64,000 bases of DNA. It comes from Gordionus sp. m RMFG-2023. Taxonomy: Eukaryota > Nematomorpha > Gordioida > Chordodea > Parachordodidae. Under the pieces are notes generated by a model. It made no database searches. It was given only the letters and a program-made list of their open reading frames with translations, and was not told where the DNA came from. This document shows, one piece after another, positions 1-11,978 of the stretch (the stretch's first letter is position 1; every line of letters starts with the position of its first letter). A program made the position numbers and the translations under genes. The stretch spans positions 327,121 through 391,120 of the forward strand of contig NC_088779.1 in assembly GCF_954871325.1 (NCBI RefSeq), written 5' to 3'.

Positions 1-1080
1 AAAATGTTATTATATTACATTGGTTTAATTATTAGAAAATTATTTCCTTGGTGAAAAAGAAAAAAAAAATCTACAATTTTTCAAAATTTAAATTATCATC
101 TTTAAAAACTTAACAAAATAAATAACATAAACTTTATATATATTTTTTTAAGGGGATTTGAAATTTATTTTAAAAAAATGATTTAAATTCTTGTCACTTT
201 ATCATATCACAAATAAATACTGAATAAATATATTAAAATTTATTAGCAATATCAGGTCTCTAAAATAAATTTTCATTAGATAATTTTATTGGCCTTTGGA
301 AAATTTAGACTTTTCACTTAACTAATATACTCTGCTGCCTGCATCAGGGAGGTCAAGTTAAATAGTTAAATTTTATTATGTTATATCATTAAGGAAAAAA
401 AAATTTAAATTAAATAATAAATAATAATTTTATATAAATTGATGATTGTTATCCTATTGTTATCAGTATATTATGATTAATACCGATTTAAAATCTTTTT
501 ATTAAGAAAAACACTCTGAAAATTTTACATCTGATTTATTACGACAATGATGTAGAATTTTTGTGTATAATCTAAAAAAAAAATTTTTTCAGAAGTTTTT
601 GACAAACTTATTGTTCAAAGGCTATTCTAATATGAGATTTAAAAAATTCAAAACCAAAATTTTGAAAATATTACTCGGTTCAAATTATAATGAGATTTGA
701 ACAATTCTATTTTAAAATCTATAAAGATCGTAATCATAAAATCAATAATATTTTGAATCGTGGGAAAAGAACCTTATCGTATTAATGTAATTGATTTGAA
801 TCTCAGACATTCTATATGTCAGCCTAAGATTATGTTAAAGTTTCTATTTCATTTATAACTGGCTTCTATTTAAAATTTATTCACTATGGCCAAATATAAT
901 AATTGTTTTACATTAACATCCTATATTGAAGCAACTAATACAATGCTTACCAAGTGTAAAATGTAGCCAAAAAGTATTATATTGTCAAAATCTTCAGGTT
1001 CCAATTTAAAACGACATTTGATTTTAATATTAATTATTTGATTTTATATGATATAACTAAGTTAAATCATTAAATTTGAA
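1..1080. other. AT-rich sequence, nothing recognised
   Basis: No coding-like composition, RNA gene or bounded repeat was seen. The left part of the hAT relic that ends at 1989 could extend into this stretch, but no left terminus matching its right end was found here. Confidence 0.5.
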
Positions 1081-1084
1081 GAAA

Positions 1085-1989
1085 TAATGCATTTAGGATA
1101 TTTGACCCCAACAATAACGATGGTTATTTTAAAATTAAAAAAATTAGTGGCCTCGAATATGGTCAACCATTGATAGACGCCGTGTTAAATGGGATTAATA
1201 AAAGGTATTAAACCTATCACTCTCAATTAATTACATATATTTTATTTTTTTAAAGTATTGAACCTATATATAAGTATCAATATGTTCTTTCTGCAATTAT
1301 ACATCCAGAATCCAAACTTCAATGGCCATGGATAAAACTTCCACAGAACGAACCTATTAAAAATAAACTTTAGCGTTACTGAAAAAAATGCCATGAAAAC
1401 CCTACAGAACTGTTAATTTCGAGATATCCTTTTTTTTGTCGAGAGTAGAGAATGGATTGGAGGAGGATAACTTATCTCAATTTTTTGCAAATAACAAAAC
1501 AATATGTTTTTAATTAATTCTCCACGTTAAAAGAGCTGTTTATTAAGTATAATACCTCAATCGCCTCATCTGCCCCTGTAGAACGCGTTTTTAGGCTAAT
1601 GCCGTATTAACTGCCAAGTGTTCTTGTCTATCAGATAAATATTTTGAAAACAATTTTTATTAAAATTTAATAAGAAAAATTTTTTATAAATAAAAATATC
1701 TTTTTATTCGCTATATTATATTATATTATATTTTATTTTATTTATTATTATATTATCAAAGTAATTATTTTTTAACATGGCTAAAATATATTGTATTAAA
1801 AAATATAAGTTTATTTATATTAAATTAAATTTAAAAATTATCATAAAATTTTGAACGGTTTTATTAAGAACTCGTTCGTTAACGTGAAAGCGTTCCTTTT
1901 TTTGAACATGAACTTGAACGCTGTCGATTTTTGTCAATGAACGTTGAACGCGAACGCGTTCGATTTTTTTAGAAATGTTAACAGCACTA
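1085..1989 (+). mobile_element. hAT transposon relic with C-terminal transposase pieces and right terminus
   Basis: Translated pieces in order match the C-terminal half of hAT transposases: PLIDAVLNGINKRY near 1165-1205, then AIIHPESKLQWPWIKL near 1295-1340, then SIASSAPVERVF near 1555-1595, which is the dimerisation (hATC) block. The pieces lie in different frames with several stops, so the gene is dead. From about 1845 the DNA is rich in a GAACG-type repeat on both strands, typical of a subterminal region. The sequence ends in GTTAACAGCACTA at 1989, whose reverse complement TAGTGCTGTTAAC is a hAT-style terminus. No left end or target duplication was found, so the copy is truncated or begins before the window. 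Confidence 0.65.
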
Positions 1990-3093
1990 ATTTTGACTGA
2001 TATCATAATTTTTATTGGCTTAATAATTGGCTTATCTTTGGCGGAAGGGTTAAAAAATGAATAAATAAATAAAAATTAAATATTATAATGCAATTCAGAT
2101 ATTTAGAAGCTAGACCTTCAAAAATAGTGTTTTCAGAAGCTTGGAAGCATGATGTCATAGTTTTTATTTTATTTATAACTCGATTAACCAGATATTTGGT
2201 TATCTATATTTTCTATTCGCATTCATAAAGTAAGGTCGGCCATAATAATTCTTTTTTAATTTAAACTAATAAGTTCACGCACAGGAGTTTTATCGGTCAG
2301 TTTGTAATTGACATTTATGGACGTTTCAAGGTAATTTGTAGAGAGAAAAGATAGTAATTATTTTATGCATTTAAGTTATTTGCTCATTTTTATAAATTAT
2401 GGTTGACTATGACATATAAAATCTATGCAAAAATATTTTATTAAACATAATACTATAATATAAAAACTTCTTTTCTTTAATTACCTTATCTTTCACATCT
2501 TTAAAATACTTTAATTCGTTTAATTACTTATTTTATAAAATAGGATTTAAAATGTTGAATTTTTTTTTCGGCAACTCGGGAAAAATTTTAAGTTTAAATA
2601 AATAAATGTGAATCATGCATTATATAATTTAATTTATAAGAAAAAAAACAGTATTTGTATTCGTCTGAAAATCAAGAAATCGTTGTAAATGATTTTTTCA
2701 AAAAATAATTATCTACTCCCTCCTCCACCCTGTAGAAAATTCTAGGCTAAGCTCCTGCATTTATATATAATCAAAAAAAATATCCATTTTAGGTTGACGT
2801 TTGCTAAAACCAGTGTAAAAAGTGTGGACTAGTATTCATAGATTTTGTGTTTTGTAACGAAGATTTAGAGATTGGAAGATATGTTTTAAATGGAACATAT
2901 CAATAATTTCTTGATGGCCAATAGTTTAATTTTAAAACTATTGATGAAGAGAAGTTCAATAAACTAGTGATTGTCATATATAATTCTGGAGTATTATGCT
3001 TTGGAAAATTAAGTCTCTTTAATATATAAAATTTTTATTAGAATATATAAAACTCAGGAAAATGGTAAAAGATTTTTAAAAATGTGGTAGAGG
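1990..3093. other. AT-rich sequence, nothing recognised
   Basis: No gene, RNA or bounded repeat seen. Short open frames are low-complexity and A+T driven. Confidence 0.45.
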
Positions 3094-3227
3094 TAGTGTT
3101 GTTAAAAAAACTGAGTCAAGTTTTGGGTCAAAAAAATCGACCCAAACTGACTTGAGTTATAAACTCAGGTCATGAACTCAAGTCGACTCAAGTCAATCAA
3201 CTCAAGTCATTAACTCAAGTTCATAAA

Positions 3228-4095
3228 ATATTCGTCCTCTAGTCGAATAGAGAACGAATATTTCTATGAACTTGAGTCGTCGACTAGAGGACGAATATTT
3301 TATGAACTTGAGTCGTCGACTAGAGGACGAATATTTTATAAACTTGAGTCGTTGACTAGAGGACGAATATTTCAGATCTAATATTAATTTTGATAGTTTT
3401 TGTATTTTACTACTTTCGACTTCCAACTTGAGTCGTGACTCGTGAATATAATTATATATTTGAGTCGACTAGAGGACGAATATTTTATAAACTTGAGTCG
3501 TCAACTAGAGGACGAATATTTTATGAACATGAGTCGTCGACTAGAGGACGAATATTTCAGATCTATTATTATTAATTAAGATAGTTATTGTATTTTACAG
3601 AGATGTGAACCCAAACCAGGGTTCAGGAATTATAACCTTTATTTAGCGGAAATTAACAAGAATTTACTCGAAACCAATTTTCTAAGAGAAATCCGAACCC
3701 GTCCCGGAGTTTTACCCTGGTTCAATGAGTTGTCCTTAAATCGGTTTCGTTTGATCTGCAGTATCAAAATGCACAACCAAACAATTCTAAATATGAACCC
3801 GGGTTCGCACATCCCTGGTATTTTACTACTTACGACTTCCAACTTTGACTCGTGAATATAATTATATAGTTGAGTCGACTAGAGGACGAATATTTCTATG
3901 AACTTGAGTCGTCGACTAGAGGACGAATATTTTATGAACTTGAGTCGTCGACTAGAGGACGAGTATTTCAGATCTATTATTAATTTTGATAGTTTTTGTA
4001 TTTTAATACTTTCGACTTCCAACTTGAGTCGTCGACTAGAGGACGAATATTTTATGAACTTGAGTCGATTAGAGAACGAATATTTCAAATTAGAT
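3228..4095. repeat. Diverged tandem array, motif GTCGACTAGAGGACGAATAT (left arm)
   Basis: Copies recur near 3275, 3315, 3355, 3470, 3505, 3540, 3875, 3912, 3950, 4030 and 4070, spaced mostly 35-40 bp and linked by TTTATGAACTTGAGTC. Groups alternate with a spacer containing TTTTGTATTTTACTACTTTCGACTT-like sequence. One inverted copy lies at about 3228-3240. The array creates spurious open frames on both strands, which are not genes. Confidence 0.85.
3598..3817. mobile_element. hAT MITE inserted in the left array, perfect 8-bp TSD
   Basis: The left terminus is CAGAGATGTGAACCC and the reverse complement of the right terminus is CAGGGATGTGCGAACCC. The flanks are GTATTTTA at 3590-3597 and GTATTTTA at 3818-3825, an identical 8-bp target duplication as made by hAT transposases. 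The interior (220 bp in all) has no coding capacity, so it is a non-autonomous copy. It interrupts a spacer of the GTCGAC array and is therefore younger than the array. Confidence 0.88.
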
Positions 4096-5234
4096 ATTAT
4101 TAATTAAGATATTTGTTGTTATTTACTTTTTAATTTAGACCTTCAACTTGAGTTGTGAATACATAATATATATTTGTCTACTAGAGGACGAATAGTTCTC
4201 TGAACTTGAGTCTAGTGTTCTTAATTTGCTTGTAAAATTTACGATCCTTTTATGTGCTCAGGCCGACCCTAGGTCCAGACCCGTGGTCCAGACTCGGGGT
4301 TCAGACCCGGGGTCGTGTCGTGTAACGATTTAATAAACAAGTTGATAATTAAATATTTTTTTATTGTAATAATAATAATCACTGATAGAGGGCGGGTCTA
4401 GGTCTTGGGGGGTCAGGAATAATTTATCATAACAAAATATCGATATATGGGTAAAATATAATCTTAATATCTTTAGATTGAAAGTATTCATTTTTTTATT
4501 ATTGTATATATTTTTTATTATAATCAAATTTTGAAAATAAATATATTTGTACTCGTAACCCCAATGTTAATATTCTTGGTCATACTCGGGGAAAATTTGT
4601 CCATAAAAAATTGAAGTGCTATAAAAAATGGACAAAGCAATTTTTCTAAAATGTTTTAACGTAATTTTTTTCTTTACATATATTTATAAGGTAAAAATTA
4701 ATATTTAAGAAAAAAATCATTTTCTTTTTAATTAGTGCGAAATTTAAAAAAATGAAAATTTAAGTTTATGAAAAACATACGGGGTATCTATTATCCTTTC
4801 ACGTTTTATTTTTAGATTTTTGAAATTTTTTTATATATAGGTGTTAATTCTAAGTAAATAAATAAAAATAAATCGTCAAATATGTTAAATTAATTAGGGT
4901 TCATCTATATTACGTATATCACCTGGAACTGGAAGTACTTGTTGTCACTTAAATCTGTCATATAATTAAAAAAATAAGTCAATCATAAACATCTTTATAT
5001 TGTCATTAGTGGTAGTCCTAGACAAACAGTGACTTCTAATTTGCCCATCAGATTCGATATAAAATGGCATCTTTAACAAAAATAAAATGTTAAAAATTTT
5101 TAAAAAAAAGTTATATCTAAAATCATTTATTTTTATAAATAAAATCGAAATCCATATTTTTTTAATATTAATAATTAATTAATAAACATTCTGCCATATT
5201 GTTATTTTTTTGCGCATTATGTTTATAAAAGTGT

Positions 5235-5325
5235 GCGATAATCTCTTCAGAATCTGTTTTTAGTGAATTTGGTGATATTGACTTGACACATCGCCGTAAA
5301 CGTAAACTGATTTCTGATAAATAAG
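5235..5325 (+). pseudogene. hAT transposase C-terminal fragment
   Basis: The stretch translates to SSESVFSEFGDIDLTHRRKR..., matching the conserved end of the hAT dimerisation domain (pattern S..SERvFS..G......R..L). Only about 29 codons remain before a stop. The nearest likely terminus is the GATATCGG-rich block ending at about 5665. Confidence 0.5.
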
Positions 5326-5564
5326 TAAATTTTGGTATTTCTAATAAGAAATCTTCGATTTATTAATGTTAAATATTGTTTAAAATATTTATTCTAATTT
5401 CATAATATATTTGTTTATTATTTATTATATATATAGATTAATGTTACTTATTACTTATATAAAAGTTATTTAACAATAAAAATATTTTATATACTTTTAG
5501 AATTGCAATAGAATTGAATATAAACTATAACTGATCATTATAATATATTTAAATAAATGACATA

Positions 5565-5670
5565 AAAATTAGATATGATATCGGATCGGATCGTAATCGG
5601 TCGATATCAATTTAATATCGGGAATATCGGATCGAGCCTCCAAAAAGTGATATCGGTACATACCTACTTA
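5565..5670. mobile_element. Terminal region of a hAT-like element, GATATCGG words
   Basis: Clustered GGATCGGATCG, GATATCGG and TCGATATC words end in GATATCGGTACATACCTA. Its reverse complement TAGGTATGTACCGATATC looks like a hAT terminus with subterminal repeats. It probably belongs with the transposase scrap at 5235-5325. No left partner was found. Confidence 0.4.
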
Positions 5671-6839
5671 AAACCCAAATTTATTAGTTATACTTTTAAA
5701 ACCCGTGATGATCCTGGATAGTTGACATCCCTTTAAAAATTATGACATATATAATATTGGGAATATAACTTTAATATAATAAAGAAAAACTTTTTATTGG
5801 CCATTATTTCATCACAAATTATAAATTTACATTTCTTTTTATTATTTATACATGCATGAATGACGTTGAATTTTCATATTGGTCCACATTTAATTACAAT
5901 ATCAATATGTGTTAAAATAAAATTTTACTTTTTTATTTTTTTTCCGTCATGCATGGGTTACTCTTTTTGAATATTTACTGATATTTTTATTTTGCCATAA
6001 AAATTTTTGATCAAAAGAAAGTCCCCAAAAATGGTAAGAAAATGAGAATAAAAAAAAAGCTTTATTAATTTAGAATGAATAAGATAAGAATAAGATTTAA
6101 TTTAAGATTAGAAAATGAAATTTTTTTTTTACTTTTCATTTATCCGAGCCCCAGGTGTAATTCATAGGTGGGTCTGAACCCCAGGTCTGAACCCCGGGTC
6201 TGAACTCCAGGTCTGGACCCCGGGTCTGTGCTCGGGGTTCGTGCTCAGAGCTTGTTTGGTCGATTATTTAGACCCAAACCCCGGGTCTGGGTTTTACACA
6301 ACCAACCAATTAACAACACTAGCAGTATGTCTAGATTTAATAGTATCGCTATGTCCTATCATAGTTCAGAATTAAGTACAAACTTTCTGGCCAGATTTGT
6401 TTAATTTTATCGCTATTTTTTAAACGTATATTTATTTTTTTATTTTTATTTTATATATGTATCTACAAGTACATTTGATATTATTAAAATATTTTAATAG
6501 TTATTAACCATTAATGACTAAATAAAATAATTACCTAAAAAGAGGTACTATAAATATACTTAATATATATTAAATACAGATGAGGAGGAATGCTGATGAA
6601 GATCCACCCGTCATCTCTAGTTTTGATTATTATCACATGTCTGTCTTATATAAAATTCAAAATATGGTTGAGATATAATTTCAAAATATTCAGATACCTG
6701 CAAAATATTTTATTATTTGAGAATTTTATTAAATCAAAAAAATGTAAATAAGAATTTTTTTGAGTATTCAATCAAAAAATGTTAATAAGAATTTATTTGA
6801 TCAAGTAAAATGAGGAATAAGTTAATGAAGTAAATAATT

Positions 6840-7872
6840 GGTATTCATGATTCAAGTTGGAAGTCTTAAGTAATAAAATGTAAATAACAGATCAAATATC
6901 TTAATAATTAATTTAAAATATTCGTCCTCTACTCGACACAAATTGACGACTCAAGTTGAAATTTTTAAGTACAAAAATGTAAATAATAGAATCTTAAATA
7001 ATAACATTTGATTTGAACTATTCGTCCTCTAATCTACTCAACTATATAATTTGTATTCACGACTCAACTGGAAGTCTAAAGTAAAAAATGTAAAAACAAA
7101 AAATATCTTAATTAATAATATTAAAAATATTCGTCCTCTAGTCGACTCATGTTCAAAGATCTTTTCTTCCTCTAGTCGACTCAACTTCAACTATATAATT
7201 CTTATTCACGTCAAGACTCAAGTTGGAAGTCTAAAGTAAAAAAATATAAAAAACAAAAAATATTTTCATAATAACTAATTTGGAATATTCATTATCTAGT
7301 CGACTCATTTATATAATTCTTCTCAGTTTTCACAATTCAAATTAGAAGTCTAAAGTAAAAAAATGTAAAAAGCAGAAAAAATATTTAAAATAAATTAATA
7401 ATTAATTTGAAATATTCGTCCTCTAATCGACTTAAATTGACGACTCAAGTTCAGAGAACTATTCGTCCTCTAGTCAATAACTATATATTTTGTATTCACA
7501 ACTCAAGTTGGAGGTCTAAAGTAAAAATTAAATAACAACAAATATCTTAAATAATAATAACTAATTTGAAATATTCGTCCTTTAGTCAACTCATGTTCAT
7601 AGAAGTATTGGTCCTCTAGTCGACTCAATTATTTAATTATATTCACGAGTCACGACTCAAGTTGGAAGTCGAAAGTAGTAAAATACAAAAACTATCTTAA
7701 TTAATAATAATAAATCTGAAATATTCGTCCTCGAGTCGACTTCAGTTCACGACTCGAGTCGACTTGAGTTCACGACTCGAGTTCACGACTTGAGTGAGTT
7801 AGTCGACATATTCGACTAACGACTCGAGACTCTGAGTCGGAGTCGAATGAACTCGACTTTTTAACAACACTA
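6840..7872. repeat. Diverged array, ATTCGTCCTCTAGTCGACTC (right arm)
   Basis: The motif is the reverse complement of the left-arm motif. Copies lie near 6920, 7021, 7130, 7170, 7405, 7462, 7570, 7610 and 7720, separated by about 60-110 bp of A+T-rich spacer that repeatedly includes CAAGTTGGAAGTCTAAAGTA. The last 130 bp are dense in ACTCGAGTCGACTTGAGTTC-type words before the terminus at 7872. Confidence 0.8.
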
Positions 7873-10760
7873 CAAATTATAATTTTATTTATAAATCATC
7901 AAATTATAATATTTTTCTAAGATTTTTAAGCAGATGTGGGTATAGATCGTTATATAAAAATATCTATATGATTACCTAAACGAGATATATGGCATAAAGA
8001 CCTGATGGAGGCTAGTATTATTATATATATAGTAAAAGAGATATTTTTATTTATCTAGAGTTTAATAAGAGGCATATTTTGAAAAAATAAAAATACTAAA
8101 TTTAAAATTTCTAAGATTCTAAACTCCTTGATTGTCTTTTCCAATATACAAATTATTCATTTAGGTTTTAAAATAGCTTAATTTTTAAAAAACTATCAAA
8201 TACATATTTGGTTATTCATATGATGGGATGTATTTTTGATTATATATTTAAAATTATAATTAATTTTAAATCATTTTTTATCAATATTAAAGATTTATTT
8301 GGTTTTTCTCAATATTGGATCAAATTTAAAAATAAAACACTAATAATTTGGATAATTAAAATATGTTGATATAATCGTATTTATGCAATTTTGTTTTAAG
8401 ATAAATGACAAAATTATGATAGATATGCAAAATAAATTTTTTTTAAATTATATCAATGAAAATTCTGCTCTAGCACAACTACCATCGGTCAATTCTACAA
8501 TCACAATGGTTCAACCTTTATTAATCCCATTATAAAATAACCATCGTTTAAATACAAATTTTAAGACTGAAAAATACAAGATTAATAACTAATGATCAAA
8601 CAACATCGTAAAAGGATAGGTAAGAAAGAATTTTATATTTCCTATTAAAAAAATTTTATATTAGTGCTTTTAATTTTAGCGTATAACAATTGATCAAAAC
8701 TATATTGCCATGTTTTGGCGTAACAATTAAAATGATAACTTTGGAACCCATCAACAATCTATTATTTTCAAGACGAATTTTATAGATACAAATTTAGATA
8801 CTAAATTAAAAAAAAAATTCTTTAAGAAGGTAGAGGGCTTTTATGTAAAAAATAGTAACTTTCACCTTAATTACACTTAAAAAGATAATTTAAAATAAAA
8901 ATTGAAATGAAAATGGTTTGAAAAGAATTATAAGCATTCGATATCAACCATATTTTAAGTTGGAAATAATGTTTCAGATCCTATTATCGTTTAGTTAAGA
9001 TCGCATTCCAATATCAGTACATAATCTATACCATTATTTATTGCCTAGCCGGGCTTAGGGCGGGACCTGCAGATCTCTGATCTAGATTTTCTTCTTCTTC
9101 CCTAAATTACTTAGATTCACCCCCCCCTTCTTTCCCACATAATCAATTACAATGTTCTTTATATTTTGAAAATATTGTCATTTTTTTTTTAAATACCATT
9201 ATTTTAAATATATAGTGAAAAAAAAATACTTTATTATATTTAAAAAAATAAATTTAATATTTTTTATATTTCTAAGAAGATAAATTCTAATAGATTAACA
9301 CAAATATATAAGGCACTTACGTATCGTCCCGTAGTCTCCAATTATGATTAACTTTATACGTTTTGTCGCTTTACGAAAAGGTGAAAAAAGGTGAAATTGA
9401 ATTTACAAGCTAAATAGTAAATACCATTTTTCAATAAACAACCCAGCCAGCATCTTTGAGTTGATATAAATAGGAAGTATAAAACTATTAATTATGACAT
9501 GGAGATATTTTATGCTATTCTAATTACATAATTATATTTATATGGTATATAAAGGTGCATATTCTGTTATCATTCAAAAGGATCATATCCTACCCAGACC
9601 AAATCTGATTGTATTATTATATTTTGTTAATATTAAATTTTAATAGATCAACTTGCCCGTAAATATAGACCTCTCAATACTCCATTCAGTCTATAGAAAA
9701 TATTGTACATATTCTCCAATACTAATATAACAAAGTACTATAACAAAAAAGATATATCTTATAAATTTATTCCTTTAAAAAAATTAGGCTGATTGGTTAA
9801 ATTATTTTTTATAAGTTAAAATAAATTATTACTTCAAATTCTATTATTTGAAATTAAGATATAATCGTAGTTAAGAAAAATTATTACTATTTTTTTTATA
9901 ACAAAAATATAATCCACTAATTTTACCTATTTCAGATGGCTATGCCTACTCACTTTAAAAAGCATAAAGACTCTAATAGCTTTACTGCTTAATTTACTTA
10001 CACAAATAAACCATGCCTTGACGCTGGATTGTTGAGAACAATTTATTTAGTATGTCGAAAGTATGCACGCGTATATTTAATTGTTGATAAATTTTATATT
10101 AATTATAGATGCAATCTACTTTCAAAAAAATTATCTATATCTATTCAAACAGATGATCCTATAACATGAGTTTCTTATGAAACTGTAATTCGATAGATTG
10201 TACCCAAATCGGCAGTTATAGAATAATGTTAATTTCAAAATCATGGTCTTTTCGAGATAAATATTTATAAAAATATTATTTTATAAATTTTTTATTCAAA
10301 AACTTTCAGAAAATACAAGGCATATTAAGAAAAATTAGGAAATAGATGTTAGAATTTCGTAATTGTTTTTAATCTCACTTTAAATTTTTTATTTATTTAG
10401 TTTAAGTATAATATTTTTATTTGTAGATGGCGTAAATAATATTTTTTAAAAATTATATAAAATATAAATTGTATAATATTATATTAAATGAAAAAAAATG
10501 CATATAAATTTTGGTTAACTAGAATAGTTTGTTGAGCTGATATACCCCTCTTAATATGTTTATTTTAAATATAGTTTTCATATTTTCCTTTTTTAAATTG
10601 TTTAAATAATATTTTTTTTACTTGCTATTTTAATAAGGGTTTATATATTATGCTATTTTTAATACAAATTTTTTTAAAACTAAAATTAAAATAGATCGTA
10701 ATCCTACAACTTTAAAATAATATAATATACATAAATAAACATTTTAAAAATACTGACAAT
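7873..10760. other. Intergenic AT-rich DNA with minor transposon scraps
   Basis: No gene seen. On the minus strand, about 8470-8600, a stretch shares the words ACGATGGTTATTTTA and AATGGGATTAATAAA with the hAT relic at 1110-1200, so it may be another hAT scrap. At 9055-9080 the words GCCGGGCTTAGGGCGGG and CCTGCAGATCTCTGA look like one end of the TAGAGATCTGCA element family described at 28085. Confidence 0.4.
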
Positions 10761-10878
10761 GATTACGACCATATCACGTTGAAAGCACCGGTTCCCTTTC
10801 GAACACCGAAGTTAAGCAACGTAGAGCCTGGTTAGTACTTGGATGGGTGACCGCCTGGGAATCCCAGGTGTCGTAATC
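10761..10878 (+). rRNA. 5S ribosomal RNA
   Basis: This is a complete 118-nt 5S rRNA gene, transcribed by RNA polymerase III. The ends GATTACGA and TCGTAATC pair perfectly as helix I. The internal control region is intact: an A-box-like AAGTTAAGCAACG, then GCCTGGTTAGTACTTGGATG and GGTGACCGCCTGGGAATCCC, which is near-universal in animal 5S. Helix II (CGTTG/CAACG) and the helix III arms are also present. It is a single dispersed copy rather than part of a tandem array, and it is far more G+C-rich than its surroundings. No SINE-like body follows it, so a 5S-derived SINE is unlikely. Confidence 0.96.
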
Positions 10879-10887
10879 TTTTTTTAA
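10878..10887 (+). terminator. Pol III oligo-T terminator of the 5S gene
   Basis: A run of T residues directly follows helix I of the 5S rRNA, the standard RNA polymerase III stop signal. Confidence 0.85.
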
Positions 10888-10889
10888 CT

Positions 10890-11970
10890 ATTTAATCTCC
10901 TATTGATTTATTAATTTTATTTTATTTTTATTATAATTATTTATAAAATGACATGTATTAAAACTATAATAAAATAAAATTAAAAAGCCTAAAATCTTTT
11001 ATCTTTATTATTGTATAGATTTAATAATTATATTCGCAAAACGGAGCCATAATTGAATTGCTAAATGCATATTTCCAGAATTGTGCATCTTTAGCAGGGC
11101 CCGGGTACAGCCTATTTTAATTTTTTAAATATACTAGGGAAGCCGATATGACTTACGGTCCTGAGGTCTTCTGATACTTTAAAAAATAAAGCCAACATAT
11201 TTTTAAAATATAATACTGCCATAGATCTTTAAAGAAGTGCCTAAAACTCTTCAATACAATTTATGGTAGAAAGGCACCCAAAAGTCCCCCCCCCCACCTC
11301 ATTTACAAAATCCATCATATGTCTATGTTGACTAACCCTATCAGATAACTTCAACTTGCCTTTTTCAGTATTTTTTAAAATATTTAATATAAAAATCGAT
11401 AATATAAAAACTAATAAAAGATTAATTCAAAAGTTTATGTAATTATCTTATGAAATTTACATAGGTGTTCTAAACATCTTAGTATTCATTTTTAAAATTT
11501 TAAAAAATTCAATGCATAGAATTGAGAAATCCCAAATTTCCAGATTGCTTAACTTACAATATAATCAATTATAAAATAATGTAAAAATATTCAAGAATTA
11601 ATATTCAGCTGAGATAGGGCCTATTAAATTTCAAAGTGGGTTTGGCCAATTAGAATTTAAGCAAAAATACTAATTATTGGAGTTTATTTTTGTGAAAGGT
11701 CTCATTTGCTCTTCAGCATATTTTATCAAATTTTACCCCCTCATAGGTGTAATATTTTCTCATATTTATTCGATTTTTTGTCTGGTTTCGTTATCTTACT
11801 GAAATAAAAATTCGCCACTTTGTGGGAAACACCACCCATAAAACTTCTTTTTTTGCAAAATGTTTTTTAAATTTTATTAAAAAATTATTTTTTTTATGTA
11901 ATTGATCTTCTATGTACACCCAAAGTCTTTTTATTATTTTTATTTCCATACACTTTTAACAGAAATAACT
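10890..11970. other. Intergenic, nothing bounded
   Basis: No gene recognised. A G+C-rich patch at 11090-11170 (GCAGGGCCCGGGTACAGCC) and a C-run near 11288 resemble transposon terminal material but have no partner that I could find. Confidence 0.4.
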
Positions 11971-11978
11971 TGCAGGCC

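Larger units (their letters stand above)
4213..6321. mobile_element. hAT-like element with CCCGGGTCTG-rich subterminal regions, nested between the two arms
   Basis: The left end TAGTGTTCTTAATTTGCTTG pairs with the right end, which in reverse complement reads TAGTGTTGTTAATTGGTTGG. Next to each end is a G+C-rich patch of repeated GACCCGGGGTC / GGTCTGAACCCC words (4260-4320 and 6145-6290) in opposite orientation. No clear 8-bp duplication is visible (CTTGAGTC against GCAGTATG), so the copy is old. A second, smaller transposase relic lies inside it. Confidence 0.6.
3094..7872. mobile_element. Composite hAT-like element with opposed arms of GTCGAC-motif arrays
   Basis: The left end reads TAGTGTTGTTAAAAA at 3094 and the right end reads TTTTTAACAACACTA at 7872, giving inverted termini of about 15 bp. 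The left arm (3094-4212) holds about a dozen diverged copies of GTCGACTAGAGGACGAATAT. The right arm (about 6830-7872) holds about nine copies in the opposite orientation. Immediately inside both ends lie blocks rich in ACTCAAGTCGAC. The arms are separated by at least one further inserted element (4213-6321), and the left arm is cut by a small MITE (3598-3817). I see no matching 8-bp duplication outside 3094 and 7872, so this is either an old foldback-type element or two inverted relatives that landed close together. No transposase of its own was recognised. Confidence 0.6.

Noticed and set aside
1815-2006. 63-codon minus-strand frame
   Set aside because: It lies in the GAACG-rich subterminal repeat of the hAT relic ending at 1989.
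3228-4095. CRISPR-like look of regularly spaced repeats
   Set aside because: The spacers are themselves repeats, the units are diverged, the genome is eukaryotic and no cas genes are present.
3202-4107. Open frames on both strands with repeated SSSSRRLKFIKY-type and LSRRLEDEYF-type peptides
   Set aside because: They are translations of the tandem DNA array, in several frames at once, and not proteins.
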